Assembly: GCF_963676815.1 (NCBI RefSeq)
Contig: NZ_OY781365.1
Coordinates: 1,770,501-1,834,500 of the forward strand
Origin: an uncultured Draconibacterium sp.
GTDB lineage: Bacteria; Bacteroidota; Bacteroidia; Bacteroidales; Prolixibacteraceae
Direction: 5' to 3'
DNA: 64,000 nt
Shown here in pieces: positions 34,748 through 44,220 of the stretch; within the stretch, counting starts at the first letter, position 1, and every line of letters starts with the position of its first letter. Both the position numbers and the translations under genes were made by a program. The notes under the pieces were generated by a model that worked only from the letters and a program-made list of their open reading frames with translations, was not told where the DNA came from and made no database searches.

Positions 34748-36037
34748 TTATTCAGATTTATAGATAATTGTCCCAATTCCATTCTCAATACTAATCTCTG
34801 TACCAAACGCTGCCGATAGTTCTTTGATTTTCTGAAGAACCTTTGCATTCTTTTTTAATTTTGGCATTCCCTTTCTTTGGCGAGGTAACTTATAACCCAG
34901 TTCTATTGGAATAAGCTTAATACCTAATCCCTTCTCATCAACCTCAATACTAGCAATAAGGCTATTCCAGACCCTTTCATCAATATTAAGTCCAACACTT
35001 CCGTTTTTGCTTCTTTTATCCATGCAGCTTCCCACACCATCATAATACTCTACACCATATTTTTCATAAAAATCTGCTGGCAGGTTTGAAACTGTTTCAT
35101 TCTGAAAAAGAAAATTTCCTAAACTATAAAATATTACACCCTTTTTATAAAGTTCTATCCCACGAAGTATGTGTGGCCCGTGTCCAACAATGATCGTCGC
35201 ACCAGCATCAATGCATTTCTTTGCAAAAATTCGAATAAACTCGGCCGGACTCTCCTTGTCTCCGTTTGAAAATTGATGAGAATGAATGCTAACGACAACA
35301 TAGTCTGACTGTTTCTTCGCTTCAACAATAGACTTAGCAATACGCTCCATATCTTTTTCTAATGGATAAGTATGGAGAATATTTCGTTTGCCTTCTATAA
35401 ATTCAAAATTAGCAAAATTGAAATTATGTCTTGGCAAGAGACTCCCTTCCTTTATTGCTTGGTTATGATAGTCATTAATACCTGTATCTCTTGCTACTTT
35501 TTGCAGATACCGATAGTTTCCCTCCGTAACTTCATAGATAGATTTATGTCGAAGTGGATTTACTCCTGGTCGTCCTTGCATATCAACCCGCTGATTTCCT
35601 GCTGCATCAGAATCGTGAAAAGAACTAGTTGCACCAATCACAGCAACCCTACTTTCTGAACACTCAATGAATTTAGGGGCACTAGCATCTGCTAAATTCG
35701 GACCAGTTCCGACGTATTTAAAGTCATTCTTTCGCAAATATTTATTCGTTGCTAATAATCCTTTATGGGAATAATCCATAGCATGATTATTTGCCGTATT
35801 CAAAATATTGAAACCTAACTGCTTAACTGATTTCAAACAATTAGGAGCTGCCATAGCCCAAATTCCACCAGGGAATGCCGACGGATACCCTTCACTTTGA
35901 TGAACTGTTGTCTCAAAATTTGCAAACCTCACCTCATGCTTCTTCAATAAATCTTTTAACTCTTCAAGGCCCTTGTATCCTTCTTCAGGCAAAGGTCTAG
36001 TGATTAATATATCTCCAACAAGTGCGATTCTCGTCAT
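34748..36037 (-). CDS. CapA-family (PGA_cap) metallophosphatase-like protein
   Basis: A 429-residue protein beginning TRIALVGDILITRPLP, with FANFETTVHQ, NTANNHAMDYSHKGL, VSIHSHQFSNGD and GHGPHILRGIELY, the ordered metal-binding motifs of the CapA/PGA_cap family. Unlike Bacillus CapA, no N-terminal membrane anchor is present, so it is probably cytoplasmic. The family occurs in capsule loci and its enzymatic activity there is not defined. Starts 7 bp after the acyltransferase gene stop. Confidence 0.85.
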   Translation of the reverse strand: MTRIALVGDILITRPLPEEGYKGLEELKDLLKKHEVRFANFETTVHQSEGYPSAFPGGIWAMAAPNCLKSVKQLGFNILNTANNHAMDYSHKGLLATNKYLRKNDFKYVGTGPNLADASAPKFIECSESRVAVIGATSSFHDSDAAGNQRVDMQGRPGVNPLRHKSIYEVTEGNYRYLQKVARDTGINDYHNQAIKEGSLLPRHNFNFANFEFIEGKRNILHTYPLEKDMERIAKSIVEAKKQSDYVVVSIHSHQFSNGDKESPAEFIRIFAKKCIDAGATIIVGHGPHILRGIELYKKGVIFYSLGNFLFQNETVSNLPADFYEKYGVEYYDGVGSCMDKRSKNGSVGLNIDERVWNSLIASIEVDEKGLGIKLIPIELGYKLPRQRKGMPKLKKNAKVLQKIKELSAAFGTEISIENGIGTIIYKSE

Positions 36038-36044
36038 AAAGCTT

Positions 36045-36683
36045 CTATATACTCTTAGCAGGTCTTCCTACTACTCTTTCATATTTATTAATTGTTTTTG
36101 TAACTAAAGATCCAGCACCAATGAACGCATGATCTCCTATATTTTTTACTTTTGAAGATATAGTCATTACTCCTTGACCAATAAAAACAAAATTTCCAAC
36201 ATCTGTATAGGCTCCAATTGTCGATCCGCCTGCAATAAAACAGCCTTCCCCTATAGTATTATTATGGGATACATTTACCCCTGATAGAATAACAGTATCC
36301 TTACCAATCTTTGTATCTGCCTGTATATGTGAAAATGCACTTATACACACTCCATCACTAATTTTTGTAAAACGAGACACCACTGATGTTGGATGTATTA
36401 ATGGGGGTACTTTGCCTCCAATTTCACGTAGTTTCTTGGCAACCTCTCTTCTTATTACATTGTCCCCCATTGTTAAAAGAAAGTTCATTCCTTCAAGATT
36501 ATTCATATCATATAAATCATCGAATGAACCTTGAATGCGAAAACCATGTTCATCTTCACCAGTCCTATCACTATTATAATGGTATAGTCCCTTTACCACA
36601 TAACCACAATGTTCTGCCAAATCGATAAAAACAGGCGTATTTGCACCAATTCCTAATAAAAATATTTCCTCTATTTTTTCCAT
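36045..36683 (-). CDS. PglD/NeuD-type sugar acyltransferase
   Basis: A 212-residue protein with an N-terminal nucleotide-fold half (EEIFLLGIGANTPVFIDLAE) and left-handed beta-helix turns from about residue 95. The likely catalytic histidine is in VNVSHNNTIGEG. The ending VVGRPAKSI is family-typical. Overlaps the CapK-like gene by 13 bp. With the adjacent DegT aminotransferase it would make an N-acylated amino sugar. Confidence 0.85.
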   Translation of the reverse strand: MEKIEEIFLLGIGANTPVFIDLAEHCGYVVKGLYHYNSDRTGEDEHGFRIQGSFDDLYDMNNLEGMNFLLTMGDNVIRREVAKKLREIGGKVPPLIHPTSVVSRFTKISDGVCISAFSHIQADTKIGKDTVILSGVNVSHNNTIGEGCFIAGGSTIGAYTDVGNFVFIGQGVMTISSKVKNIGDHAFIGAGSLVTKTINKYERVVGRPAKSI

Positions 36684-37975
36684 TCGTTTACAATAGGCTT
36701 TCTCTTCCCTGAAGCTAATACCGGAATTTCATCAACTAACGATATTTCAATAATTGAATTACTTCCAAATACTTCCTTTAAGTGTATTTTACAATCAGAC
36801 AAATCGATATCAGTAGTTAACTTTAATTTTAGCTCATATTTATTAATGTCTTTTTGTATGAATTGCCACAGTTCAACTTCGCTGTAATGTTTTATTAATG
36901 CTGCTAGCGTTATTGGATGAATAGCGGTTCCATCAGAAGCATATATTAAATCCCAGCGTCTGCCATATAGTTTACTCAAAACTGAAAATCCGTTAGCGTT
37001 TACATTATCATTAGAGTATATACCAGTATCGCCAGTATCATAACGAATTAAAGGAAAAGCATAATTAAACAAATCCGTTACTACTATTCTACAAATCTCG
37101 CCAGGAGAAGCTTTTTCATCACTATCCAGTTTAAGAAACTCAAAATAATAACTCGCATGGTTTAAATAATAATTCTCATCCTCATCTTTATCTTGACCTA
37201 AGACTCCCTGTTCCTGATTCGCATATCTCGAAATGACCTTGCAGTTTAATGCCTTTTTTAAGCCCACTTTTGTAGTTGGTTGCAACATTTCAGACCCTGC
37301 AAGAATAACTTTTATACTTGGTAATTTTATTGAATGTTTTTCGATATAATCTAATAGTTTATCGTACCAACTCGCGTAGCCCAAAATTGCTACAATTTTT
37401 TTTGTTTTAATCTTTAAACAAAGATCTGCTAACATTTCATCGTCAATTCTGCTAGAATTTATTGCAAAAATATTTTCCCGAAATGATTGTATCCTACTTT
37501 TTGTTTGCGACTTTACCCATATTCTTAAATAAGCTAACTTTTCATGAGATCGATAGCCCGCAAACTCTCCAAAATATTTCAACTCTGCAACCAGCCTGTT
37601 TCTCTTTCTTTTATCTTCAAGTACTGTTAGTGTTGTGCCCGATGAACCACTGGTTTGCTGTATATGCAATCTCCCCTTATGCTCCGGAATCTGTGAGGTA
37701 TCAATTTTAAAATATTCATATTTTTCCCGAATTATGAATTTATTGATTACGGGAAAAGATTCAATATTATTAGGATTATAAGAAGAGTAAAAACTTGCAT
37801 TTCCCACTGCATGTTTCAAAATATTATCCAAATGCCTTTTTTGGGTAATAATTCCAGTATTGTTTTTATTTTCTAATATTGACTTAATGTCTTTATAATG
37901 TCGTCTTATAGGACTATTTTGAAAAAAATCGTTCGCCCAATAAGTTGACCTTCGAATAAAACCACCTAAACTCAT
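36671..37975 (-). CDS. CapK / phenylacetate-CoA-ligase-like adenylate-forming enzyme
   Basis: A 434-residue ANL-superfamily protein. The P-loop-like TSGSSGT lies at 108-114, followed by FPLIRYDTGDTG in the adenylate-binding region. CapK-like members in capsule loci are assumed to activate a small carboxylic acid as an adenylate or CoA ester, probably for decorating a sugar. The C-terminal domain seems short compared with full phenylacetate-CoA ligases. One-base TAATG overlap with the DegT gene. Confidence 0.82.
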   Translation of the reverse strand: MSLGGFIRRSTYWANDFFQNSPIRRHYKDIKSILENKNNTGIITQKRHLDNILKHAVGNASFYSSYNPNNIESFPVINKFIIREKYEYFKIDTSQIPEHKGRLHIQQTSGSSGTTLTVLEDKRKRNRLVAELKYFGEFAGYRSHEKLAYLRIWVKSQTKSRIQSFRENIFAINSSRIDDEMLADLCLKIKTKKIVAILGYASWYDKLLDYIEKHSIKLPSIKVILAGSEMLQPTTKVGLKKALNCKVISRYANQEQGVLGQDKDEDENYYLNHASYYFEFLKLDSDEKASPGEICRIVVTDLFNYAFPLIRYDTGDTGIYSNDNVNANGFSVLSKLYGRRWDLIYASDGTAIHPITLAALIKHYSEVELWQFIQKDINKYELKLKLTTDIDLSDCKIHLKEVFGSNSIIEISLVDEIPVLASGKRKPIVNEWKK

Positions 37976-39090
37976 TATTTATTAAATTTTGATAAAATAC
38001 ATTTTACAATTGTATCAATCTCATTTTTTGACAAATCGGGATAAATCGGCAAACAAATAACTTCTTCAGCAATTTTTGCTGCAACCTTTAATTTCTCTGG
38101 CTTTGCTGAGTCTAATCCTCTGTATGTTGGAAATTGCGAAATCAACGGATAAAAATACCTTCGTCCAAAAATATTATTTGCTTTTAGTTTATAGTATAAA
38201 TCATCGCGTGTCGCTCCAAATTCTTTTTCATCCACAAAAATCGGAAAATAAGCATTGTTATATTGCAGGCTCTCGTTATAAGTTGCTAACCTAAGCCCTC
38301 TTACTCCTTCTAATTTCTTGCGATAAATTCGCGCAATCTCTTTCCGCGCTTCAATATTCTCCTCAATCGTTTTCAACTGCAGCATACCGTATGCAGCCTG
38401 TATTTCGTTCATCTTAGCATTTATACCAGGTGCAATAACTTCAGTTTCACCAGCAAAACCAAAATTCTTCAAATAATCGATACGCTTTTTGGTTTTCTCA
38501 TCGTGACAAACAATGGCACCGCCCTCAATGGTATTAAATACTTTTGTTGCATGAAAGCTAAGAACCGACAAGTCACCAAAATTGAGTATACTTTTTTCAT
38601 TTTGTTTAACGCCAAATGCATGAGCCGCATCATAAATTACCTTTAAACCATAACGATCGGCAATATCTTGAATTGCACGATCATCACAGGGATTTCCATA
38701 AACGTGCACCGGTAAAATAGCAGTGGTTTGCGGAGTAATAGCAGCTTCAATTTTTGCAGGATCAAGATTACAATATTCGGGTTCAATATCCACAAACACC
38801 GGTTTTATATTGTTCCACCATAAGGCATGTGTAGTGGCCACAAAACTGTATGGTGTCGTTATCACTTCTCCGGTAATATTCATTACCTGTAAAGCTGATA
38901 TTAGTGCTAAAGTCCCATTCGAGAAAAGTGAAATATAGGGAACCCCTAGATAGTCAGCCAGGGCTTTTTCAAATTCACGATGGTATTTCCCGTTATTGGT
39001 AAGCCATTTTCGATTCCAAATATCCTTTAATGATTCAACGAACTCATCTAAATCAGGAAGTACGGGCTGAGTTACAAATATTTTTTCCAT
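37975..39090 (-). CDS. DegT/DnrJ/EryC1-family sugar aminotransferase
   Basis: A 371-residue PLP enzyme. K183 in SFHATKVFNTIEGG forms the Schiff base and D154 in IYDAAHAFG contacts the PLP nitrogen. It aminates a keto nucleotide sugar, usually a 4-keto-6-deoxy sugar. No 4,6-dehydratase is adjacent, unless the SDR half of the ATP-grasp fusion serves. Together with the neighbouring PglD-type acyltransferase and CapK it looks like an acylated-amino-sugar module. Confidence 0.9.
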   Translation of the reverse strand: MEKIFVTQPVLPDLDEFVESLKDIWNRKWLTNNGKYHREFEKALADYLGVPYISLFSNGTLALISALQVMNITGEVITTPYSFVATTHALWWNNIKPVFVDIEPEYCNLDPAKIEAAITPQTTAILPVHVYGNPCDDRAIQDIADRYGLKVIYDAAHAFGVKQNEKSILNFGDLSVLSFHATKVFNTIEGGAIVCHDEKTKKRIDYLKNFGFAGETEVIAPGINAKMNEIQAAYGMLQLKTIEENIEARKEIARIYRKKLEGVRGLRLATYNESLQYNNAYFPIFVDEKEFGATRDDLYYKLKANNIFGRRYFYPLISQFPTYRGLDSAKPEKLKVAAKIAEEVICLPIYPDLSKNEIDTIVKCILSKFNK

Positions 39091-39102
39091 TATTCAAAGA
39101 TA

Positions 39103-39798
39103 TTAAGTTTTGTTCTCCCACGGAAATTCATCACTTAATGTTTGAATACCTAAGAAATCCGTCAATTTTTTATAGGCCCCTTCTTCTGCAACATTTAACA
39201 CCAGAAGGTCATCGGGTCGATTTTTAAAATAATCAACAACATTCGTATTATAATCCTCGTAGTGATCAATTAACTTCTCCTTATTATATGGGTCATGTTC
39301 AGGAGTTATGCCTGTAACTCTCTTCACATGCCAGGGTCTCCCCTTGTAAATATAGTTCGCATTCATCAAATCTTCTTTTGTTGGAATTCTTCCGTTTTTC
39401 CCCCATAATTTAGCATGAAATCTTATTAACGAATTATACCACTCCTCTGACGAATTGCGAACTGTCAGAATGAATTTGCTGTTTGGAAAAGCTTCATCTA
39501 AAAACTTATATGTTTTGGGTAAACTAAACGGAGCATCCTGAAAGAACTGTGCAGTTCTGCAATAACTAATTATAGGATCGTAATTATTATTTGCCCAGTC
39601 GTCAAACAAAAGCTCTGCTGTTCGTTGATTACCTACAACATATCCCAGGTCCTTCATAGCCTTCTTTAAAGAGGTTGTACCCGTTTTATTGCGACCAATT
39701 CCAAAAACCTTGGTTTTATCCTGTTTTATTGTTGTTTTAATAAAATTAGTATAATTCTCAATCGTCCTCTTAATGCCAAGTCCTGTATTTATTTTCAT
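39103..39798 (-). CDS. Sulfotransferase-family protein
   Basis: A 231-residue protein. VFGIGRNKTGTTSLKKAMKD (31-50) is the 5'-phosphosulfate-binding loop of PAPS-dependent sulfotransferases, and FILTVRNSSEEWYNS (109-123) is the 3'-phosphate-binding strand and helix. This subfamily (IGxxKTGTTSL type) is also found in bacterial capsule loci. Soluble, with no membrane anchor. Likely transfers sulfate from PAPS to a sugar hydroxyl or amine; the position is unknown. PAPS-making cysC is about 3 kb upstream on the same strand. Confidence 0.82.
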   Translation of the reverse strand: MKINTGLGIKRTIENYTNFIKTTIKQDKTKVFGIGRNKTGTTSLKKAMKDLGYVVGNQRTAELLFDDWANNNYDPIISYCRTAQFFQDAPFSLPKTYKFLDEAFPNSKFILTVRNSSEEWYNSLIRFHAKLWGKNGRIPTKEDLMNANYIYKGRPWHVKRVTGITPEHDPYNKEKLIDHYEDYNTNVVDYFKNRPDDLLVLNVAEEGAYKKLTDFLGIQTLSDEFPWENKT

Positions 39799-39851
39799 TC
39801 TTAATAGTAACTTATGTTATTCGGTACTATGTCTTTAATAAATCAAAGCGT

Positions 39852-40691
39852 CTATTTTACTTTTAACCACCCTGATAAATCTTTTTTTATCAATTTCCCC
39901 AATTCCAACGTATCTTGTTTTGTTAATCGTATAATAGTTTCCTGCTGTAGCCTTGTCAATTTCGGTTTCTCATTAAAGACTCTCTTTTTGCTGACAAATA
40001 ATCTCTTAATGGATAAAACGAAATTACCAGGCAGCAATCTGATTAATCCTGAAAACCTTCTTAATATCCAATCGTACTTCACATTCATTTTTAAACTATT
40101 TACAGAATAATTAGAATGTTCATTATTGTTTATATCAAATTTGTTAGCGGTAATTTCTAAGAAACTAGCCACATCTTCCAATACAACCTCACGCTTTTTA
40201 ATAAAGTCCTCAAAATCAATAAACAATATTCTCTTCAATCCAAATCGCTCAATATATGGAAGTATTTGAGTATAATACCTGGAACGATTGATTGATTTCG
40301 ATTTATGAAGTGCTTCATCGATTGTACAATTCAACCTCCCTCTTTGAAAATCTTGCATATATTCTGATATAAACCGATCGATAGGATTCCGCACTATATA
40401 TATAAACTTCATTTTCGGGTTATAGGCATATATATCTTCCCAAATATTTAAATTCCACCTTGGCAATACGGTGTAGGAATGAGATGCCTCTCCATAAATT
40501 TTTCCTTCCCCTTCGCTAAAAAGATTGTGATATTCATTTAAGTTAGCTTTCCAATCGTTGGTTTTACTAAAAAAATCAGGTTCTTTTTCCTTGCAAAAAC
40601 TAATATCGGGATGGCTTCTTAAAATGTCTGCCATGGTTGTTGTTCCTGCTTTTGCCGCCCCGAGCAATATAAAATCAACTTGTATTGACAT
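39852..40691 (-). CDS. PAPS-dependent carbohydrate sulfotransferase
   Basis: A 279-residue protein with both PAPS-binding signatures: LLGAAKAGTTTMADIL (9-24) for the 5'-phosphosulfate and FIYIVRNPIDRFISEY (96-111) for the 3'-phosphate, with R101 and S109 in the expected places. KEPDFFS (36-42) is typical of the heparan-sulfate-type sulfotransferase group. Different in sequence from the neighbouring sulfotransferase, so two distinct sulfation steps are likely. It follows the flippase gene by 12 bp. Confidence 0.87.
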   Translation of the reverse strand: MSIQVDFILLGAAKAGTTTMADILRSHPDISFCKEKEPDFFSKTNDWKANLNEYHNLFSEGEGKIYGEASHSYTVLPRWNLNIWEDIYAYNPKMKFIYIVRNPIDRFISEYMQDFQRGRLNCTIDEALHKSKSINRSRYYTQILPYIERFGLKRILFIDFEDFIKKREVVLEDVASFLEITANKFDINNNEHSNYSVNSLKMNVKYDWILRRFSGLIRLLPGNFVLSIKRLFVSKKRVFNEKPKLTRLQQETIIRLTKQDTLELGKLIKKDLSGWLKVK

Positions 40692-40702
40692 ATTCTGAGA
40701 AT

Positions 40703-42190
40703 CTATTTAAATTTAGATAAAATTAAAGTTATTCCTTTTCTATAAAGTTCAGTTATTTCATCTGAGACATTTAAACCTACAATAACACTTGTATATAGTA
40801 TCGTTACAGTGCCACTTTTTATTAATATATTCAATACTAAACATTTAGAATCAGGTATTAAACGCGCCAGAAGAACGGAGACAGCAGCAAAAATTAAAAC
40901 CAGTAAATGTTTATAGCTGTAGCAAAAAAAACCCATTTTAACCTTTAGATAGGTAACAACTATTAACGACCGAACAAAATAAGTCATCAGCACTGCAATA
41001 GCAGCACCGGTTATACCCCACATTGGGATAAAAGTTGTGTGAAACAGAACTGTGTAAATGATTTGTGAAGCAATAATTAAGGCCATTACACGATAATATT
41101 TGGAAGTACTAATTATATTCCCTCCTGTAGTGTTCGAAACCCGAATCAACATCCCGAAAGAGTAGATAATCAACACCCATTTCCCAAGCGCATACCTCTC
41201 GGGTAAAATGGTAAAAATAGAATTAAGATTAACCAGGATCCCGGCAAAAATTAATGTTCCAATAATTGTTTGTGTTAAACTGGCTTTTTTATAAATCTCC
41301 TGAATTTTATCGGTATTATTATCTTTCCATGCTTGGGCTATAATACCAACTGCAATTTTAACCGTTGATCGCGAGGGGACAAACAGGATACTTGCAAACA
41401 GTGCACACACACTGAATATCCCAACATACTCAAGTGACAGATATTTATTTATTAGTAATTTATCAATATTGTTTGTCAGCACACCACTTAAACCATTTAT
41501 AATTCCGAAAGTGGATACAAGTGCCATTTCACGAACTAAAGGACGGGTTAAAAAGTTTAATTGTGGTTTAACATTAAATTCGCCACGCCGGATAAGTACT
41601 ATGATGATAGGAAATACCGGTAAACTCAAAGAAATTACATAACCATAAAAGAAATCTCTAAATTCAATAAGTTCGAAAGAGAACAAAATTATTAGTGCCA
41701 AGTTTATGGTTTTATGTACAAACTCATTCCAGAATGCACCAGTAACAGCATCATACAACACTCGGTTATAATTATCTAACAGACGAAAGAGAATTCTAAA
41801 AAAGATTAGAGGTACCAACAAAAAGATATATTCTACCAATAAAGGCGATTTTTCCATGTTGCCCTCAACTATAGAGGGTTTCAAAATAAAAAAAGCGACG
41901 GTGCTTAATATAAATCCTGTTAATCCCGTTGCTAATAAAACAAATAAAAAGCCATTATGGCTTTTATCCTTATTCCTAAATTCAGGAAACATACGGTTTA
42001 TTACTCCACCAAAACCAAGTGAAGAAAAGTTCGAAAAAATGGTTGAAATAGCCAGAAAAATTTGTGTTAACCCAATTTGCTCAGGTTGAAAAAAATTGGG
42101 CATAATTATCCCAACATTAATATACCCTACAATTAATCCAAGATAGGACCAAATGCTTCCGCGCAACGATTGTTTAATGATAATTCCCAT
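40703..42190 (-). CDS. Polysaccharide flippase, Wzx/MATE-like
   Basis: A 495-residue membrane protein with about 12-14 helices, beginning GIIIKQSLRGSIWSYLGLIVGYINVGIIMP, a typical polysaccharide-biosynthesis-protein start. Wzx flippases move undecaprenyl-linked repeat units across the inner membrane. It fits the Wzx/Wzy route, although no Wzy-type polymerase is recognised in the window. It lies between the sulfotransferases and the DUF2061/PAPS genes. Confidence 0.9.
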   Translation of the reverse strand: MGIIIKQSLRGSIWSYLGLIVGYINVGIIMPNFFQPEQIGLTQIFLAISTIFSNFSSLGFGGVINRMFPEFRNKDKSHNGFLFVLLATGLTGFILSTVAFFILKPSIVEGNMEKSPLLVEYIFLLVPLIFFRILFRLLDNYNRVLYDAVTGAFWNEFVHKTINLALIILFSFELIEFRDFFYGYVISLSLPVFPIIIVLIRRGEFNVKPQLNFLTRPLVREMALVSTFGIINGLSGVLTNNIDKLLINKYLSLEYVGIFSVCALFASILFVPSRSTVKIAVGIIAQAWKDNNTDKIQEIYKKASLTQTIIGTLIFAGILVNLNSIFTILPERYALGKWVLIIYSFGMLIRVSNTTGGNIISTSKYYRVMALIIASQIIYTVLFHTTFIPMWGITGAAIAVLMTYFVRSLIVVTYLKVKMGFFCYSYKHLLVLIFAAVSVLLARLIPDSKCLVLNILIKSGTVTILYTSVIVGLNVSDEITELYRKGITLILSKFK

Positions 42191-42207
42191 GAGAAAAATT
42201 ACTATGC

Positions 42208-42426
42208 CTAGGATGTTTTTTCTTTCACTACCCCAAACTGAAAATGATACCAGGCTCTTTCGTGAAAATAATACAAGGCAATTTTTATAATTACATCGGC
42301 AGCACCAATAGCCATTCCAAAATCCAAATCACCAGTAACCACCCAACCAATTATAAAAGTTGTTAACGATGCTACTACTCTCCAGGTTAAAGCTTTTGCC
42401 AAATGGCGCTTTGGTTTTACAGTCAT
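42208..42426 (-). CDS. DUF2061 small membrane protein
   Basis: A 72-residue protein with the DUF2061 pattern: KRHLAKALTWRVVASLTTFI, a second helix GMAIGAADVIIKIALYYFHE, and the end RAWYHFQFGV. Two membrane helices. From memory the family is often next to or fused with sulfate-activation genes, in keeping with cysC and cysQ upstream, but its function is not established. It overlaps nothing; 17 bp separate it from the flippase. Confidence 0.9.
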   Translation of the reverse strand: MTVKPKRHLAKALTWRVVASLTTFIIGWVVTGDLDFGMAIGAADVIIKIALYYFHERAWYHFQFGVVKEKTS

Positions 42427-42656
42427 ACGCTAAAAATTTAAAAAGCAAAAATAAGCTTTCAGAACAATCCTTCTTCGTTTTAATAAAACTTTATTTGATT
42501 CTTGGGAACTAATTTATTGGTTCATTCGTTAAACCAAAAACCGTGAAAATGTCCATAATTAGTATTATTAAAGCGCCAAAATTATATATCTATTTATATA
42601 TATCGAAGGTATGGAACACCACATTAAACATGTGTTGAGCCAGGAATTATTCTAAA

Positions 42657-43250
42657 TCAATAACCGATTTTCACCCGAATTGCCTCAAAAATTTTCTCTA
42701 CCGATTCATCCAATGGAACTACAGAAGTATCAATCACAACGTTTGCATCTGCCGGTTTATCAAAAGGAGCACTAACTCCGGTAAAGTCTTTAATTATTCC
42801 TTTGCGGGCTTTTTCGTACAGACCTTTTACATCGCGTTGCTCACACACTTCAATGGGCGTGTCAACAAAAATTTCGATAAAATCATCTTCGCCAATGATA
42901 CTTTTGGCCATGTTACGTATTTTATCGGTTGGACTAATAAATGCACAGAGCACAATCACCCCACAATTCATAATCAATTTCGATACTTCGGCAATACGCC
43001 GGATATTCTCCAGACGATCTTCCTGCGAAAAGCCGAGGTTATTGTTAATTCCTGTACGAATGTTATCTCCATCCAGCAGCTGCGTAAAGTACCCCATCTC
43101 AAATAACTTCTTCTCCAAAGCTGAAGAGACAGTTGTTTTTCCTGATCCCGACAGGCCGGTAAACCAGATTACTTTTGCTGTTTGTTTTAATCGTTCCTCT
43201 TTCGCCTCGCGTGATACTATTTTATCAAATACAGGATGTATATTCTTCAT
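42657..43250 (-). CDS. cysC: Adenylyl-sulfate (APS) kinase
   Basis: A 197-residue kinase with the P-loop GLSGSGKT at 32-39, then DGDNIRTGINNNLGFSQEDR and IEIFVDTPIEVCEQRDVKGLY, the ordered APS-kinase motifs. It phosphorylates APS to PAPS. No sulfate adenylyltransferase (cysD/cysN or sat) is in the window, so APS must come from another locus. Genetic grouping with sulfotransferases suggests PAPS here serves glycan sulfation rather than sulfate reduction. Confidence 0.95.
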   Translation of the reverse strand: MKNIHPVFDKIVSREAKEERLKQTAKVIWFTGLSGSGKTTVSSALEKKLFEMGYFTQLLDGDNIRTGINNNLGFSQEDRLENIRRIAEVSKLIMNCGVIVLCAFISPTDKIRNMAKSIIGEDDFIEIFVDTPIEVCEQRDVKGLYEKARKGIIKDFTGVSAPFDKPADANVVIDTSVVPLDESVEKIFEAIRVKIGY

Positions 43251-43341
43251 GTTCTCAAAGTCAGTAGACGGGAAGTCCGGAGCTCGAAGATTGGATAATC
43301 TTCAATGGCCGTATCTTCCTTGTATTATTTGTTATTTCTAT

Positions 43342-44145
43342 TTAATGCACAATAAAAAAAGGATTTAGCAAATTTTCTTTATTATACTTTAACGGTGTTT
43401 TATGATCGGCTAAGGTAACATTTTTACCGGCAGCAACAGCAATCGCATGACCGGCTCCTGTATCCCATTCCATTGTCGGTCCAAACCGCGGATAAACATC
43501 GGCGCTACCTTCAGCTACCATGCATATTTTTAAAGAACTGCCTTTCGACATGATCTCTATTTCGCCGTGTTCCTCTTCAAGTTTTTTGATGAACGTTGCT
43601 GTTTCCTCGTTACTGTGCGAGCGACTTCCAACCACAGTAAATTTTCGTTCCGTATCTGTAACCGGAATTTTAACGCCCTGTTTTTTTAACTCATCAATTG
43701 TTAACCCAGTTCCGAAATCGTGTAGCTCCATTTTCCAGGCGCCTACTCGCTGTTGGCCAAAATATAAAGTCCGTGTAACCGGAACATAAATCACGCCCAT
43801 AACCGGGCTGCCTTCTTCAACCAAGCCAATGTTTACTGTAAATTCGCCATTGCGTTTTATAAATTCTTTGGTTCCGTCAAGCGGATCAACCAACCAAAAT
43901 TTTTGCCATTCTTTTCGTTCGTTGTATGAGATTTCTTTGCCCTCTTCACTTAAAACGGGGTAAGAAGAACTTTGCAGATATTCGGCAATGACTTCATGAC
44001 TCATCTTATCGGCAATTGTGAGAGGAGAATTATCGGCTTTACGTTCAATAGAAAAATCGGAATTCGGGTCGTTGTACACTTCCAAAATTTTTTCTCCTGC
44101 CCTTACGGCTGCATTTAGTGCTAACGTAATATCTTCCATTATCAT
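43342..44145 (-). CDS. cysQ: 3'(2'),5'-bisphosphate nucleotidase
   Basis: A 267-residue inositol-monophosphatase-fold enzyme. VDPLDGT (86-92) and WDTGAGHA (227-234) are the two metal-binding motifs, and SEEGKE (66-71) supplies another ligand. It hydrolyses PAP, the inhibitory by-product of sulfotransferases, to AMP. With cysC it forms a PAPS-supply and PAP-removal pair next to two sulfotransferases. Either of two starts (residue 1 or 3) is possible. Confidence 0.93.
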   Translation of the reverse strand: MIMEDITLALNAAVRAGEKILEVYNDPNSDFSIERKADNSPLTIADKMSHEVIAEYLQSSSYPVLSEEGKEISYNERKEWQKFWLVDPLDGTKEFIKRNGEFTVNIGLVEEGSPVMGVIYVPVTRTLYFGQQRVGAWKMELHDFGTGLTIDELKKQGVKIPVTDTERKFTVVGSRSHSNEETATFIKKLEEEHGEIEIMSKGSSLKICMVAEGSADVYPRFGPTMEWDTGAGHAIAVAAGKNVTLADHKTPLKYNKENLLNPFFIVH

Positions 44146-44220
44146 AAATTTTTGGTCTGAGGCAACAAAACTACAAATTCATATACAGCTTTCCTTCAAT
44201 TTTTGGTGATTCTTAACCTT

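Noticed and set aside
42802..43368. A 188-codon plus-strand frame across cysC
   Set aside because: Antisense to the complete APS-kinase gene with all its motifs; the translation has no family features.
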